A DNA stretch of 64,000 nt from Hydractinia symbiolongicarpus (taxonomy: Eukaryota > Cnidaria > Hydrozoa > Anthoathecata > Hydractiniidae), in NCBI RefSeq assembly GCF_029227915.1, contig NC_079880.1, positions 18,184,001 to 18,248,000 on the forward strand, written 5' to 3'. This document shows, piece by piece, positions 23,485-34,934 of this stretch; the first letter of the stretch is position 1; every line of letters starts with the position of its first letter. The notes beneath the pieces are model-generated. The model did not search any database, had not been told where the DNA came from, and saw only the letters and a program-made list of their open reading frames with translations. The position numbers and the translations under genes were made by a program.

Positions 23485-23595
23485 TTTGAACTTCTGTGCA
23501 GGATGAGCGGGCCGTCCCAGGCTGATTGAGGATAGTTCGCGTAAACAATGCCGACGGTCCACGCAACTAGACCATCTTTTTTTCTTGTGACTATG

Positions 23596-23602
23596 AAAAA
23601 AC
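23596..23602. repeat. right target-site duplication of the P-like element
   Basis: AAAAAAC immediately after the terminal CTATG, equal to 18969-18975. Confidence 0.65.
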
Positions 23603-25371
23603 ATACGAAATTTCTACAAGCAATAATTAGGACAGTATATTGGACTCTTTCAAAAAAACAAGCATAGAAAACAGCATTTTTTATTTATGAGTCAGGTTAA
23701 TTTAGTAACCTTAAAGCCAAGTAATGTTTTTTCTAAACTTAAAGTTTTTATATCCACAAGTTCTTCTTTTTTCATATACCACAACTGGAATCAGCAGCCA
23801 TGAGCAAAAAAGGGAACCAAATCATAAAGAAAATAACATATCAAAATATTTCATCTTGCTATAGTAGTAGAATCTAGTGAATCATAATCAAAGAATTAAT
23901 AAAAACTTTTGTAACAATGTATCACTTTTTTAAAAGCGTGACAAAACTTTAAGCAAATTAACACGGCTGTAAATTATACACTCATATAATAGGAAAGGGT
24001 GATAGGGGAAACAAAGTATATAAGAAGAGAAAGAAACAAAAAAGTATGAGGCAAAAAATAACACATTATATAGCTAATAGTCTGGCGCCTGACTACGGAT
24101 GATTACACCCCATAAGTTATAGAATTTTCATTACCCTAAATCTGCTACTCTAACAAGTGGTAATTGAAATCACTTTATCAGCTGGGTCACTGTAAACACG
24201 TCTGTTTTGTTTCTTATGAGATATATTCTAACAAAAATAGGTTCCGTAACATATTCCATTTAAAAGTAACTCTCCATCGTAGAGTCCACAACATCACATC
24301 TTCCCCTCTGCCTAAAAAGAACAAGAAGCCGCTCGGCATCAGACTGGGAGATATTACGAAGTTACTTTTCAAAACGGTCGGGGCGGAGTAGTGGAAGAAG
24401 CCTCAAACCTGACGCGAAGCGGGAAACGCTGGTCAAAGCCCTCAATTTTCACCAGTCTCAAGCGTAGTTAGCCTAGTCTTTCCATAGACAATTTCTTTGC
24501 GGTCTCATGGTCTAACAACTTTGGTAGTAAAGGGTAGCACGGACCGGGGCTGACACAGGGAACAACAACCAACGCTGGGTCATTCAGACCAAGGCTTACT
24601 AAAGCGCATGCTAAGCAGCTGTAAGCTTTGCGAGATCTCAGAAAATTCGACGAAAGAGAATACAACCAGGTTCGGGGTCGATGAAATAGGCTACGTTCAA
24701 ATTTGCAAGGAGAGTTGGTTAAGGAATGTGTATTTAGCTGATTCGTTGCCGTAGATTTAGCCACATTACGTCATTTCTTGGTGCGATACTGCTACACGGC
24801 AGAGTCGCTGACGTTTTTCGTTAACAAATAAACACTACACGTGCACAAGACTGTTATACGAGCTGGTATTCTTCCACTCAAACAAAAATGGCTGCTTAGC
24901 GGTCAAAATTGATTTGTCACGTGATCTTTTGTGTAACAAATTTAAACGAAAATAGGGTAATAGCTATCGTTTGAATGAAGAATTGACTCAGAGGAAAGAA
25001 AGTCAGTTGTGATGCAAACATATAATGTAATAGAAGAGTGACAGGCCAGCTGTCTTATTTACAAAAGCTGAACGAACACAGGAATTATATATACAATAGC
25101 TGCCAAAAATTGGCTACGTGCTAGAAAGGATAAGAAATAACTTTTCAACTCTGGACCAGCTTGTGTGAAAATACCGAAGCAACGTGGATTTTGAAGTTTG
25201 AACTTTCAGTAGTATAACGATGTTGGACGTATGATAAAATATATCTATCTAATCGTGAAAAATAACAAAATTGTGAACTAAATGATCAAAATGAACAAAA
25301 GTAGTGATAGCTTCAGACAGTTCATAAACTATTCAAAAATATATACATGAAGATTGTCATGGGAAGTCAAC
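23603..25371. other. no gene recognised
   Basis: A mildly GC-richer island at 24310-24760 has short open frames on both strands without recognisable domains. TAAAAAGAACAAGAAGCC at 24312 also occurs near 7376, so it is probably repeat-derived. The downstream end of the Helitron should fall somewhere in 24900-25370, but I could not identify a terminal hairpin with confidence. Confidence 0.5.
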
Positions 25372-26955
25372 CTATTCATCTTTTGTATCACTGGCTTCCA
25401 AGTTTTCGGTGAACAGTTCCAAGTCCTGTAGTGTCATGTTGTCCATATTCAACGTTATTGTTAAGGTTTCAGACAGAAGCTTCTTAACAAACATAACTTT
25501 GTTACTTACAGGAACATCTATTATCTTGAGCATATCCAATGGGATCGAAACATTATATTTTGCGCCAGTAGATGTATTTTTCAACACTGTTAAAACATTA
25601 GAACTCTTTTTTTGACATTCGTCAATAGAGGACATGTTAGAACAATTGTTGCATAACACAATTTCTTCATATGATTGTATTTCTGTGGAACAGGACGGAC
25701 AGATTGTTTTTGTATCCAAGGATGACATATTCATTGTAACAAATTTACATTGGCATGGATTAGTTATTGTAGTGTCGATATTTTCTTCAATTGTCACTTT
25801 TTTCAGTTTCGTTATATCTGTCGTCTTAAGCAGTCTGTCCTTCTTGAACCGGGCAATTTGTATATGCGTTAGCAAGACAGCTTCATCATTTTTGACCTGG
25901 TTCACTAAATCTCCGAATATTGTAATATTAGCATGTCCAGAGCTATCGGATACGATAGCTGTTTTGAATTGTATAGCATTGCCATCATCTTTTTGACTAG
26001 TTTTAACTTCAGAAATTGCTGTAATTATTCCTTTTATGTTAATACGTTGAAATAATGCACATTCTGCTAATGATGTTGCAATTTCAGATATCTGTATTGA
26101 TTCTTCAGGTCTTTGTCTGTTCATTGCGATCTTTTTCACTTGACTGTAGTCTGTTATCAGAATATCGTTATTCGACTTTTTGAATCGTTTCAGGGAAACA
26201 CCTTCATTATCTGATTTGTTTAAACGTTTGAATAAATCATATCTTGCTTTTGTAAAACACACAGCACGCTCAGAACCAGCATCAGACTGCAGCTCCATGT
26301 CAAAGTATGGGACATGTTTTTTTGATTCTTTTAACGGCGATAATGACACCACAAATGCATTCAAGGATGTGTCTAAAAAATAATTATTTCAACAGATATA
26401 ATGTAATGGATTTTGCAGCTTTTTAGACAAATTACATGAAGCGTACAAATTGATGACGAAGTTTGTTATTACATGTCCATAATTTTTTTTGTGCATTCTG
26501 CTACTTTCACAAAAAACAAACAAAACAAACAAACTAACCTTCATTAGGTTGATGTTGTTTAAACTTCTCTACAATAATTAAAACATGAAATATAAATTAA
26601 ATACATATTATACAACAAATTTTATATTTTTCAGAAATAATTTCTTTCCAAGTACTGATTCGAAGGACACGTGGACACCCTAGAAGTGTTAGTCCAGCAA
26701 TACGCTGGTGAAAATGTTTTTGTTTGTGGAGAATTTGTTCTCCAGAATCCAAAATGTTCTTTTTTATGTGCACACGTGTACATTGAAACAGACTTGAAGC
26801 AACTATCATTGTGAAATACAATATTTATTTTGAGTATAAAAATAACGAAAGGACAAAGATAACGTTTTCTTTTGCATCAATTGAACATACTCATTTATAA
26901 GGATAAGTTGAGCATAAATTTACTTACTTGGCGTTGATGGTCCTGGATTATCCAT
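25372..26955 (-). CDS. Helitron RPA-like single-strand DNA-binding protein, three exons
   Basis: Exons are 26955-26928 (ATG start, donor GTAAGTA), 26568-26539 (acceptor GTAG, donor GTTAGT) and 26372-25372 (acceptor TTTTTTAG). The joins keep one frame and total 353 codons including the stop. The N-terminus (MDNPGPSTPK) is basic and proline-rich; the long exon carries OB-fold-like strands (about residues 110-200, with IQFKTAIVSDSSGHANITIF) and a four-cysteine ribbon (CPSC ... CNNC, about residues 245-265) like the RPA70 C-terminal domain. RPA genes accompany Helitrons in many animals and probably protect single-stranded intermediates. It lies downstream of the Rep-helicase gene on the same strand. 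No frame damage is seen. Confidence 0.82.
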
Positions 26956-26984
26956 TGCTCAGTGTGCTATAAAAAAAGTTTTCA

Positions 26985-28762
26985 TCAAAATTGTAAAACA
27001 ATAGCATCATGATCAGAAAAGTACAGACTATAAATATGTGAATCAATCATTCTTTCATCAAGAAATTGTTTTTTGATATAGAGATGGTCAAGCAATGACC
27101 CACAAATGTGTGTTGGATTTGAGTATATCCAAGATTGGCCAACTGTTCAAGGAAATAACTGTTTCCATCCTCAAGAATATTAATATTGAAGTCTCCACTG
27201 ATTATATCTGGTTTACGAGACTGAATCAAATAAGTAATAGCTCTCAGAAAACCATTGATAGGCTGGGAGACTTTTTTATACACTAAAAGTATTGTCAGTG
27301 ACAAATTCAAGGCGGGTTTGTTAATTTCTGTAAAATGAAAACCATCTAACTTAAATTCAGAGGTCATTTTGATCGTATCTGACTTGAAAAGCATCGCTAG
27401 ACTGAAATATTTGTGTTCAGAATTGCAAACTGTGAGGGAGTATTGAGGAAACGTTTGTTGGATTGGACAAAGAGAGTCATCAGAAGTAAGTTGTGTCTCT
27501 GTCAAGCAAATGACATCAGATGATGAAAGACAGGGATCCTGGGCAATATCTTTAGAATGTTTTCGCAATGATCTAACATTAAGAACGGAGATTTGTATAT
27601 TATATAATTTATTGGTGAAGACACATTTTGTAAAAAAGTTGGCGTCCGTGCGAAGACGTTCATATTCTGCTAATGTGGTGAGATCAGTCTTGATTGCATT
27701 TTGTGAAATTGTTCCGGTTAGGAAAATATTGTCCAGCTTGCGGACGCGACTGAGAGCAACATATACTTGGCCTTTATTGAACGATCTTTGCTTATGCAAC
27801 TGGAAGGAGAATACAATATTTGGTAAAGTCAAACCCTGGACTTTGTTAATGGTACAGCTATAAGCCAAAGTTAATGGAAATTGTGAGCGGAGTATACAAC
27901 TTGAAAAGTTTTTATTAATTGGAATTTTTGCTTCAGTTCTAATAATGGGTACTAAACCATTCTTTAGAGCAAAACATTTTTGCGTCTTTTTTTTCAGTCC
28001 TGCTAAAGGATCATCAAATTTAACAAATATTATGTCAACGTTATTGGCGGTAGAGTATTTGAAATCAACAATCATTCCAATTTGACCGTTGATAAGACGA
28101 TCTTCTATATCAATGTTAGTTGTTAACATTACTCTGGCATGACTTTTCACCTTCAAATACCTTGACAACCCACCAGCTTCGCTTGTGGAACAATTGAGTG
28201 CTCTGTCAATCTTATTTTCAGAAACATGGTTAGGAAGTTTGTCATGTGCTATTATTGTTATTTCTAAAGATGGGAGAAGATCAAACTTTTGTTGATTGAC
28301 TTCATCTTTCGGTGCATTTTCAGCAAATAAATAAACTGCATCGTCCGGTATTGCTAGGTTTTCTACTGACCGTGATTTAAGTAACTCAATGTGATCATCA
28401 TCGGTTGAACCAATGCGTATACTGTTGAGCAAATCAATAAGTTTTGTATCACCTTGCTGTCTCATGCATTCATTCAACTCGCAACAAGAAAATTGTTTCC
28501 ATGGATGACACAAATTCAAGAACTCATTTTTAAATGGCATAAAAACAAAAGGTTGACGAATTGGTGGCAGTTGGAGCAGGTCACCGACAACAATTACACT
28601 AGGGTTCGCAAATGGGATATGAACAGGACATGCAAATATCTCACAAAGACGTTGATGAATTTGTAGCAGTCGTATATTGGACACCATTGAAATTTCATCA
28701 ATTATTACAGCAAATAATTGTGAATATTTGTTACGTAGGGTGGATTTTTTATTGACTGGCAT
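26985..28762 (-). pseudogene. Helitron helicase C-terminal part and EEP endonuclease
   Basis: Continues the Rep-helicase frame after a shift near 28740. VIIDEISMV is helicase motif II (about 28700). SRYLKVKSHARVMLTTN, FPLTLAYSCTINKVQGLT and GQVYVALSRVR are the late Pif1-type helicase motifs. From about 27610 it becomes an endonuclease/exonuclease/phosphatase domain: SVLNVRSLRKH, VICLTETQL and ISGDFNINIL. After a frameshift near 27090 the SLLDH motif is read in another frame, and after a further shift near 27040 the final SDHDA motif ends at a TGA at 26985. All EEP signature positions are thus recognisable, but the last 35 codons are out of frame. Confidence 0.82.
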
Positions 28763-31700
28763 GGTGGAATGCCTAAGGCAGAATTTATTGTTGTGCCATT
28801 GATATTAATTGCTGCAACACCTGTTGGAGCTATGAGTAAAACTTTGATCTTCTCAATATCATTAGAGACTATGTTAAAGAGTTTTTCCCATGCTTGATGA
28901 ATTGCGCGGACCAAATGTGACTTTCCTGTACCAGCTCCACATGTGATGAACAATCGAACTGGTTCAATTTTAACATTTTTCATGGCTAATTTATTTTTCA
29001 CAAATTGTTTAGCCCACGAATAACATTCCAGGAAAACCTTGTGTTGCAATGAGTTCAGGGAATGAATCATGAAATACAAGTGTTCATCACTGACATTGGC
29101 AGCTTGAGAGGTTATTAAACTAATATCAAAAAGTTGATTCACAGACAACGGCATGTCTTCCTCATCATTTTGAAAGGTAGAATTGTCAGGAATGTCATTC
29201 TGGGTACTTTGCAAGTCATTCATTTCTGATATAACCTTGTACATTGCAGAGTCGATTTTTTCTTTATCTGGTTCAAAAGTCAGTATACTTTGTTCAACAA
29301 TAGCGAGAATACCCGGAGAGGTTAACTTGCTACAATAGCTATTATCCAGCATTAATTCATTTTCACTTCTAAAAGGGTAAAACATATATAGCAGGTGATG
29401 TGCATACTTTTCAGGGAATAACTTTTCATTTGGAATATGGTATCTCAAAACTTGTCTAATTTTACGACATTTCATTGTGTCTTTCGATGACATGAGTGTG
29501 ATTTTAGGTGGAAGTTGTACATGACAGTCATGGTTAAGTTGACTAGCATCCTCAGTAAGGATGTCTGGTTGTGAATCATTTTCATCAATTTTGTAATCAA
29601 CATAGTAGTATGCTGCAAACAATGCAAGACACATGGAATCAACTTGTGCATATCTCCCTTTGCAAAAAGTGGTATTTGGCCTGTCAATGTATCTATCACA
29701 CAAACTTCGCTTAAATACATCAGTACTATCGGAACTAAGCTCTTTTATTTCTTCCTCTGATTTATATATTCTGATACGGTCTGAAGGCAAACCTGAATTA
29801 ACATAAGTTGTTTTAGGGAAACATTTCCGAAGCCATAACTCAGGTAAACAGAGGTAAACTGCTTCTTGAACAGATACTTGTCGAGAACATGAAAAAGCAG
29901 ATGCAATTCTGTACATTGCTTGCTTGACACCAAGCTTCTGATCTTTAATTTCTTGAGAAGCTTGTTTCAATGCACTGGAAGATTCAGATTCACTTTTAGA
30001 GAAATACGCACACATATATGATACTGCTTTATAGTAATTGTGCACAGGTTGTAAGTCCATATTTGCTTGCCACGCTTTAAGAATGGTGGGATTATAGTTA
30101 TTAACGAAACAGGAATGTGGTGGCCTTTTCATGTGAATTTCATAGTCATCTGTTGATGAAATGTTCAAAGCTTCATAATATTGCTCCTCATTTACACCAA
30201 TCCTTTCAAGTATATCAGAAATAGTTGCATTATTTATAAATTTAGACTTGTTCGGATTCAAGTACTCATCTATAAAATTTTTCACTTTCGTAAGGATAGA
30301 ATTTCTTCTTTCTAGTATTTCAGTTTTTTGGATCATTTCCATATCCTCTGGCAACGGTTTCGCAACAATAGTTTTTTCTGAAAAATACTTTCCAAAAGAA
30401 TAACGACACGGAATGTTTTTATATTTTCGGCAGGATTTTGAATACTGATGAATCTGGTATTTCCTTACTAGACAATTCAATTCTGGAAAATGTTCTACAT
30501 CAGGGATATAAGCTTGGATCACAGCATCCAAAAATTCAATATATTCAGTGATATTATTTGGATCTAATTTTGGTGGATTTAAAATCCATAAAAAAGAATG
30601 TATGTGCGAAGAACCCCTGAACTGGAATTCGACTCTCAGCGCATAGTATAAGACTTTGCCAAGTGGACCAGTTGGAATCATTATGATTTCTGCAAACAAT
30701 ACTTCAATTCTGTACTGAAAGTGTCGAGCTAAAAGCACAGGGTTGCTGTTTAGAATTTTACTTCTTTCAAAATAACTTAAATTAGATATAAATTCTTCCG
30801 TTAGATTCAAATCATTGAGTTCAGAAATTATTGAGATCAATTCTTTCCAATGCAAATCCGCACAAGACAAAGTCAAAAAGAAAGTTGGACAACCAAGCTG
30901 CCGGATCATAGCTAACACTTCAAGTTGGAATCGCTTCCAATAAGCTGGAGTACCTTTGATATAATTCATGAATGTGTACCCTTGGTCAGTTGATACGAAA
31001 GATTTCAAGGCTTCCTTATAATTGCCAAGCATTCCAGCAGTGATTGTGTTGCCATTTACTTTTTTCATAGCAATGTTGATTTGAGATGTCAAGCTCAACT
31101 GCTGTAATAAAAACTGGGCAAAGAATATATAATCTGTAACAGAAGAGAACATTTGCTTGAAATTCAACAATCTTTGGTTGAAATATTTCGATGGACTTAA
31201 TTTGACTTCTCTTTTATACGTATACCCAAATTTTCCATCGCTGAAAAGCTGAGGAAATGCAAGCTCTTCGCAAGTTTGATCATTGAGTATGCTAGTCGGT
31301 GATTTACCTTCACCAGGTGCAAGTTCAAATACATCTTCTTGGGTATGCAAAGGAAGGGTGAAACTTTCAGTAGCTGATTGGCTGTGCTCTGAATAAGGGC
31401 ATTCTGCAGTTTCCTCTAGATTGTCCTGATCAGTCTCAACTTCAATTGAAATTTCTTCATCTTCATCAAAGTTAATCAAGTCCTGTTGAATTTGGCTGAC
31501 ATCAATATCAATGTCGTTGTACAAAGGGTTATTCAATTTCAGATATAATAGAGCTGACTGGACTTTTTCGGGGGAGACTGTTTGAAAATATACATGACCC
31601 TTAAATTGCAGTTTCTTTTTTAATTTGACAAGAATGAGACCATTTGCACTTGAATGACGTGGTAAAATATTGGATATATCAACAGTATCTATTGGAATGT

Positions 31701-31780
31701 TGCAGACTGCTCCTTTCATCTTGGGAAACTGACCTTTAGACATGATGACAACTTTTTTAAACAGAAGACGTTTTGAAATA
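28705..31780 (-). pseudogene. Helitron Rep (HUH) and helicase N-terminal part
   Basis: A 1012-codon open frame (31743-28705), with coding-like sequence continuing upstream to about 31780. The HUH metal-binding motif is SSHIHSFLW at about 30600, and the two-tyrosine motif is SYMCAYFSKSE at about 30010, which cuts and joins DNA in rolling-circle transposition. The Walker A motif GAGTGKSH lies at about 28925. The frame ends at 28705 in the wrong phase; the helicase goes on in another frame (to 26985). One base change would reconnect them, so inactivation may be recent. Confidence 0.88.
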
Positions 31781-31799
31781 AGCGCTGTTTCAAGCCTGT

Positions 31800-32881
31800 T
31801 TAGGCATTTCAGATTATGTCATTTAAATGGAGAGAGTTGTGTACAGCTTGACATGGCAGTTCACTTTTCTTCAACTTAGCTGAACATGTGTAGCATATAT
31901 ATTTCTTACCATCAGAACTGGGAATATTTGTATCTATTAAATTAGCAAAAGTAGCTTCATACTTTTGAATATCGTAAATTATTACAGATTTTCTGTATAA
32001 ACACCTGTTACATATGCAACAAATATGAATAGGTCCTTCACATATTTTTGATCTGAATTTGAGAACAGCTTTCTCAAGATCACTTGACGAATGATTGTTA
32101 TATGATTTGTTATGTACAGTAGTTTGTGCTGTCAATTTTTTGGCACTGAAATGAGAAAACCGCTGCCGTTGTTGTGTTTTTCGTTTTTGCTGCTGATTCT
32201 GTGATTTACGACGATTCAGTACAAAAAGACGAACAGGCTCAGTGAGTTCTGATGAAACTTTGACAAACTGAATTTCATATGGAACTAGAACCTTTTTGGG
32301 TAATATTAAGTAAACATGCTTTAGGATGCCAGATCTTGCAAACTAGAAAAATGTAAGATGATTGACGTTCCATCCATCCGTTCTCCTTTACTATCACGGC
32401 TATGAGAATCAACTAAAATAGCCCTGAATGGATTACAACGTGCATTAAATAATGATATACAGTAACCTTCACAAATGAATATTTTACCATCGTGATCTTG
32501 GTCTGAACATAAAAGTGTTATCAAGTCATTCAATGTATCATTAGTCCTGGTCAGTGTTCCAAACCTGTCATAGTTGAAATCAAGTTCTACTACAGCATTG
32601 TGGACGCAGACAGTCCTGGGAAGGTCCGGGGTTGATGAAAATGATGAAGCATTCATGGACTTGTAAAGTGCATCACCCTGTTCAATGACGTATTCCAAGT
32701 CATTTGAATTCCAGATGTTGATACGCTTGAACTTGGAAAAACAAATTGCAAATAGGGATATACATGAACACTGAATTCCTCGAGTGATTCCAAATTTAGT
32801 ATGACCTTGGTAAAAAGAAGCACGTACGGAGTGAATGAAAGCGTGAGAGCTGTTCACCGGAGAGCTACCCTGTGTTTGCAT
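31800..32881 (-). pseudogene. Helitron N-terminal region: C76/OTU-like peptidase and zinc-finger domain
   Basis: From the ATG at 32881, 186 codons resemble the herpesvirus-tegument-type (C76) or OTU-like cysteine peptidases fused to some animal Helitron proteins: a GIQCSCISL candidate cysteine near residue 37 and a VDSHSRDSKG candidate histidine near residue 157. After a frame break near 32325 a basic glutamine-rich linker leads to a zinc-binding region (ICCICNRCLYRKSV and YICYTCSAKLKK, about 32030-31870) like the DUF6570 segment preceding Helitron Rep. Another break near 31805 joins the Rep frame. It was probably once one polyprotein with Rep-helicase-EEP. Confidence 0.68.
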
Positions 32882-33540
32882 TTTGAAAGTTCACGAAAGT
32901 TCAAGGTTTTGAAAGTTCGAGTTGAGTATATTTTAAGTAATGTTTGATATTGCTGAGAGGGCAGAGATAGATCGGTATGCATCAGCACCCGTTCTTCTAA
33001 TCTCCGCAAAATAAACAAAATAGAAAATATGTACGAACAACAGAATTATAAATATGAACATACGTTTCCTGGTTGTTTACTTGTCGCCTTCTTGAACTGA
33101 TTTCCAGCCGGGAGGTCTGGACGATGGAGCATGCGGTTTTAAAGTAGTTACCATATCATTCCAACCCATGGCCAACAGACAAGCTAATATCCGACGAAAG
33201 AAATCTGCAAATTTTGCCGAATATGCCAAAAAAATGATAGCATCTTTAAAAATTACTTGGCCGAACCTCCAATGTTAAAATTGAGTACGCTTGTTTGAAG
33301 TGGTATCTGGGTATGTGTGAAAGTAGTTAAAAATGATTTCAAAGCTGCGTGATTGAAGCGAACGCATGGCACGATCGCAAACGAGTAGGATATTCCCGAG
33401 TTATAGCGTTAGCGCCGCTCATTTCAAAACTGGGATATCTCCCAGTAACAAAACCAAAAACAGAAACAGAAACAAATTTTGTAAGAGTTCAAAGTTTGCT
33501 AGTCTGTCTATTTACATGTCTCTGGTTCTATGTGTAGTCT
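32882..33540. other. no gene; presumed Helitron 5' end and Gypsy 3' end
   Basis: Should include the Helitron 5' terminus and the start of the Gypsy LTR, but neither a clean terminal motif nor an LTR pair could be recognised by eye. Confidence 0.45.
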
Positions 33541-34900
33541 ACTACTTTCTCCATTTGCTTGGCGGTCGCCTGATACGTCGCGGATACGTTTTCCGAGAAA
33601 CTTTCTTGGTCGTCGTATGTTCTTGTTGTTGTAATGGTGGAATCGTTTGGGGTTGTTCGACTTCAAGGTCAGTGCAGTCGCCGCCATAGCTTCCTTCATC
33701 TTCTTCCTCCTCTTCAAAGTCAATATCAGTCGGTCGTTCCTTGGCTTCCTCCAGGATTTTCTTAAAATCCGATATATTTCGGGAAAGTTGGCACTTTGTC
33801 CTTTGATTCAGGGCGCTGATCATCGTACCTCTTGTGTAATTCGGTATAGAATTGGGTTATATGGCGGTGTAAGTTTATTTTTCCTCTTTTGTTTAACGAG
33901 TACGCGATCTACCACTTGTAACTCTCTGTGTCTCGCTTGATTGCAATTGTCTCGATACATTTTCGAGCGTTCTCTTGATTGTTGATCGTTGTAAGTAAGT
34001 TTTTCATCCATAAAGCGTCAGGAATTGAATATCCTATTTTTCGGTTGAACATCATGTCTGCCGGAGGTATGTTTGTAGCAACGTGAGGAGTTACTCGGTA
34101 AGCCATGAGAAACGCTTCAACCTCTTCTATATACGGTTTATGTTGGACGTGTGCCGTACATATAATTTTCGTTGAGGTAGCATAAATCGTTCAATTTCAC
34201 CGTTAGCTTGTGGCCATAACGGGGTCACCCTTCTATGTTTGATCCCTTTTATTTTCATGTATTGTTTGATTTCATTCGACCGAAAAAGCGGTCCATTGTC
34301 AGTAATTATTGTTTCTGGTTAACCAAACTTTGTAAAGGCTGTGTTTAGAATTGAGATGAGATTTTTTGCAGATGTACTTGGTGTGATTGATACAAGCGGG
34401 TATCTCGAACGTTGATCGATCATTGCTAGTGCATACTTTCCGTCCGGAAATGGTCCTAGGTAGTCCATGTTTATGGTTTGCCAAACTTTTGGTGGAATCT
34501 GTGTTGTCTGTAAAGGCACATAACGTGTTTTCTTGGAGACTGCTTGACAAGGTATACAACAATCTATTTCCTGGGCTACTGGGCTGTCCATGCCAAAGAA
34601 AAATATTTTGATACGCAGTAGGACTTTGGTCTTTGATAAGCCCTGGTGACCTTGATGTGAAAGTTTAATGGCAAGGTTCTGTTAACATCTTGGTAACACT
34701 ATGCGATTGTCTTTAAGGATTAAGCTCTGCTCTGAGTTCACAGTCAGTGTATCTTTGATTTTTCTGTATTGTTTCAGAGATCGTACTTCTTCAGTATCCA
34801 ACATTTGGTCTAATTTATACTAGGAGCGAGCATTGATATGATGTATGACTTTCTGTAAGATAGGGTTGGCTCTTGTGGCGATTTTGATTTCTTCCATTGT
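33541..34900 (-). pseudogene. Ty3/Gypsy integrase (decayed)
   Basis: Read on the minus strand through several frames. A histidine/cysteine zinc-binding region lies at about 34670-34540 (ending DCCIPCQAV). The core shows NMDYLGPFPDGKYALAMID (first aspartate), TDNGP near 34300 and ANGEIERF near 34210 with the candidate glutamate. After about 33930 comes the C-terminal domain, with an acidic low-complexity stretch (DFEEEEEDEGSYG) and a basic end at 33541. Integrase inserts the cDNA copy. A stop directly before the TDNGP region and several frameshifts show that it is dead. Confidence 0.8.
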
Positions 34901-34934
34901 AATTGCGATTGGGCTAGCGTTTGTGGGAATAAAG

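Larger units (their letters stand above)
18976..23595. mobile_element. P-superfamily DNA transposon, 4620 bp, two convergent genes
   Basis: The left end begins CATAGTCACAAGAAAAA and the right end is its reverse complement; the outer 29 bp match at 28 positions. A second 24-bp inverted block, including CTGCACAGAAGTTCAAAATG, is exact at 19071-19094 and 23479-23502, with diverged sequence between. The right copy of the inner block overlaps the start codon of the zinc-finger gene, so the termini probably act as promoters for both genes. Inside are a THAP transposase gene (+) and a C2H2 gene (-) meeting tail to tail near 22000. A second relic with the same terminus and a related zinc-finger gene lies at 41443. 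Confidence 0.88.
25372..32881 (-). mobile_element. Helitron (Helentron-like, with EEP endonuclease), minus strand
   Basis: Contains, in order on the minus strand: a cysteine-peptidase-like region, a zinc-finger region, an HUH-type Rep, a Pif1-like helicase and an EEP endonuclease (all in one long frame broken by shifts), then a separate RPA gene. The endonuclease places it nearer the Helentron branch. Bounds given are those of the coding content; the true ends lie outside and were not resolved. Confidence 0.85.

Noticed and set aside
24310-24764. Possible tRNA or small RNA gene in the GC-richer island
   Set aside because: No cloverleaf or box A/B arrangement could be made out.
27047-27610. 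Separate LINE endonuclease
   Set aside because: It is continuous with the Helitron helicase and lacks any reverse transcriptase nearby on that strand.
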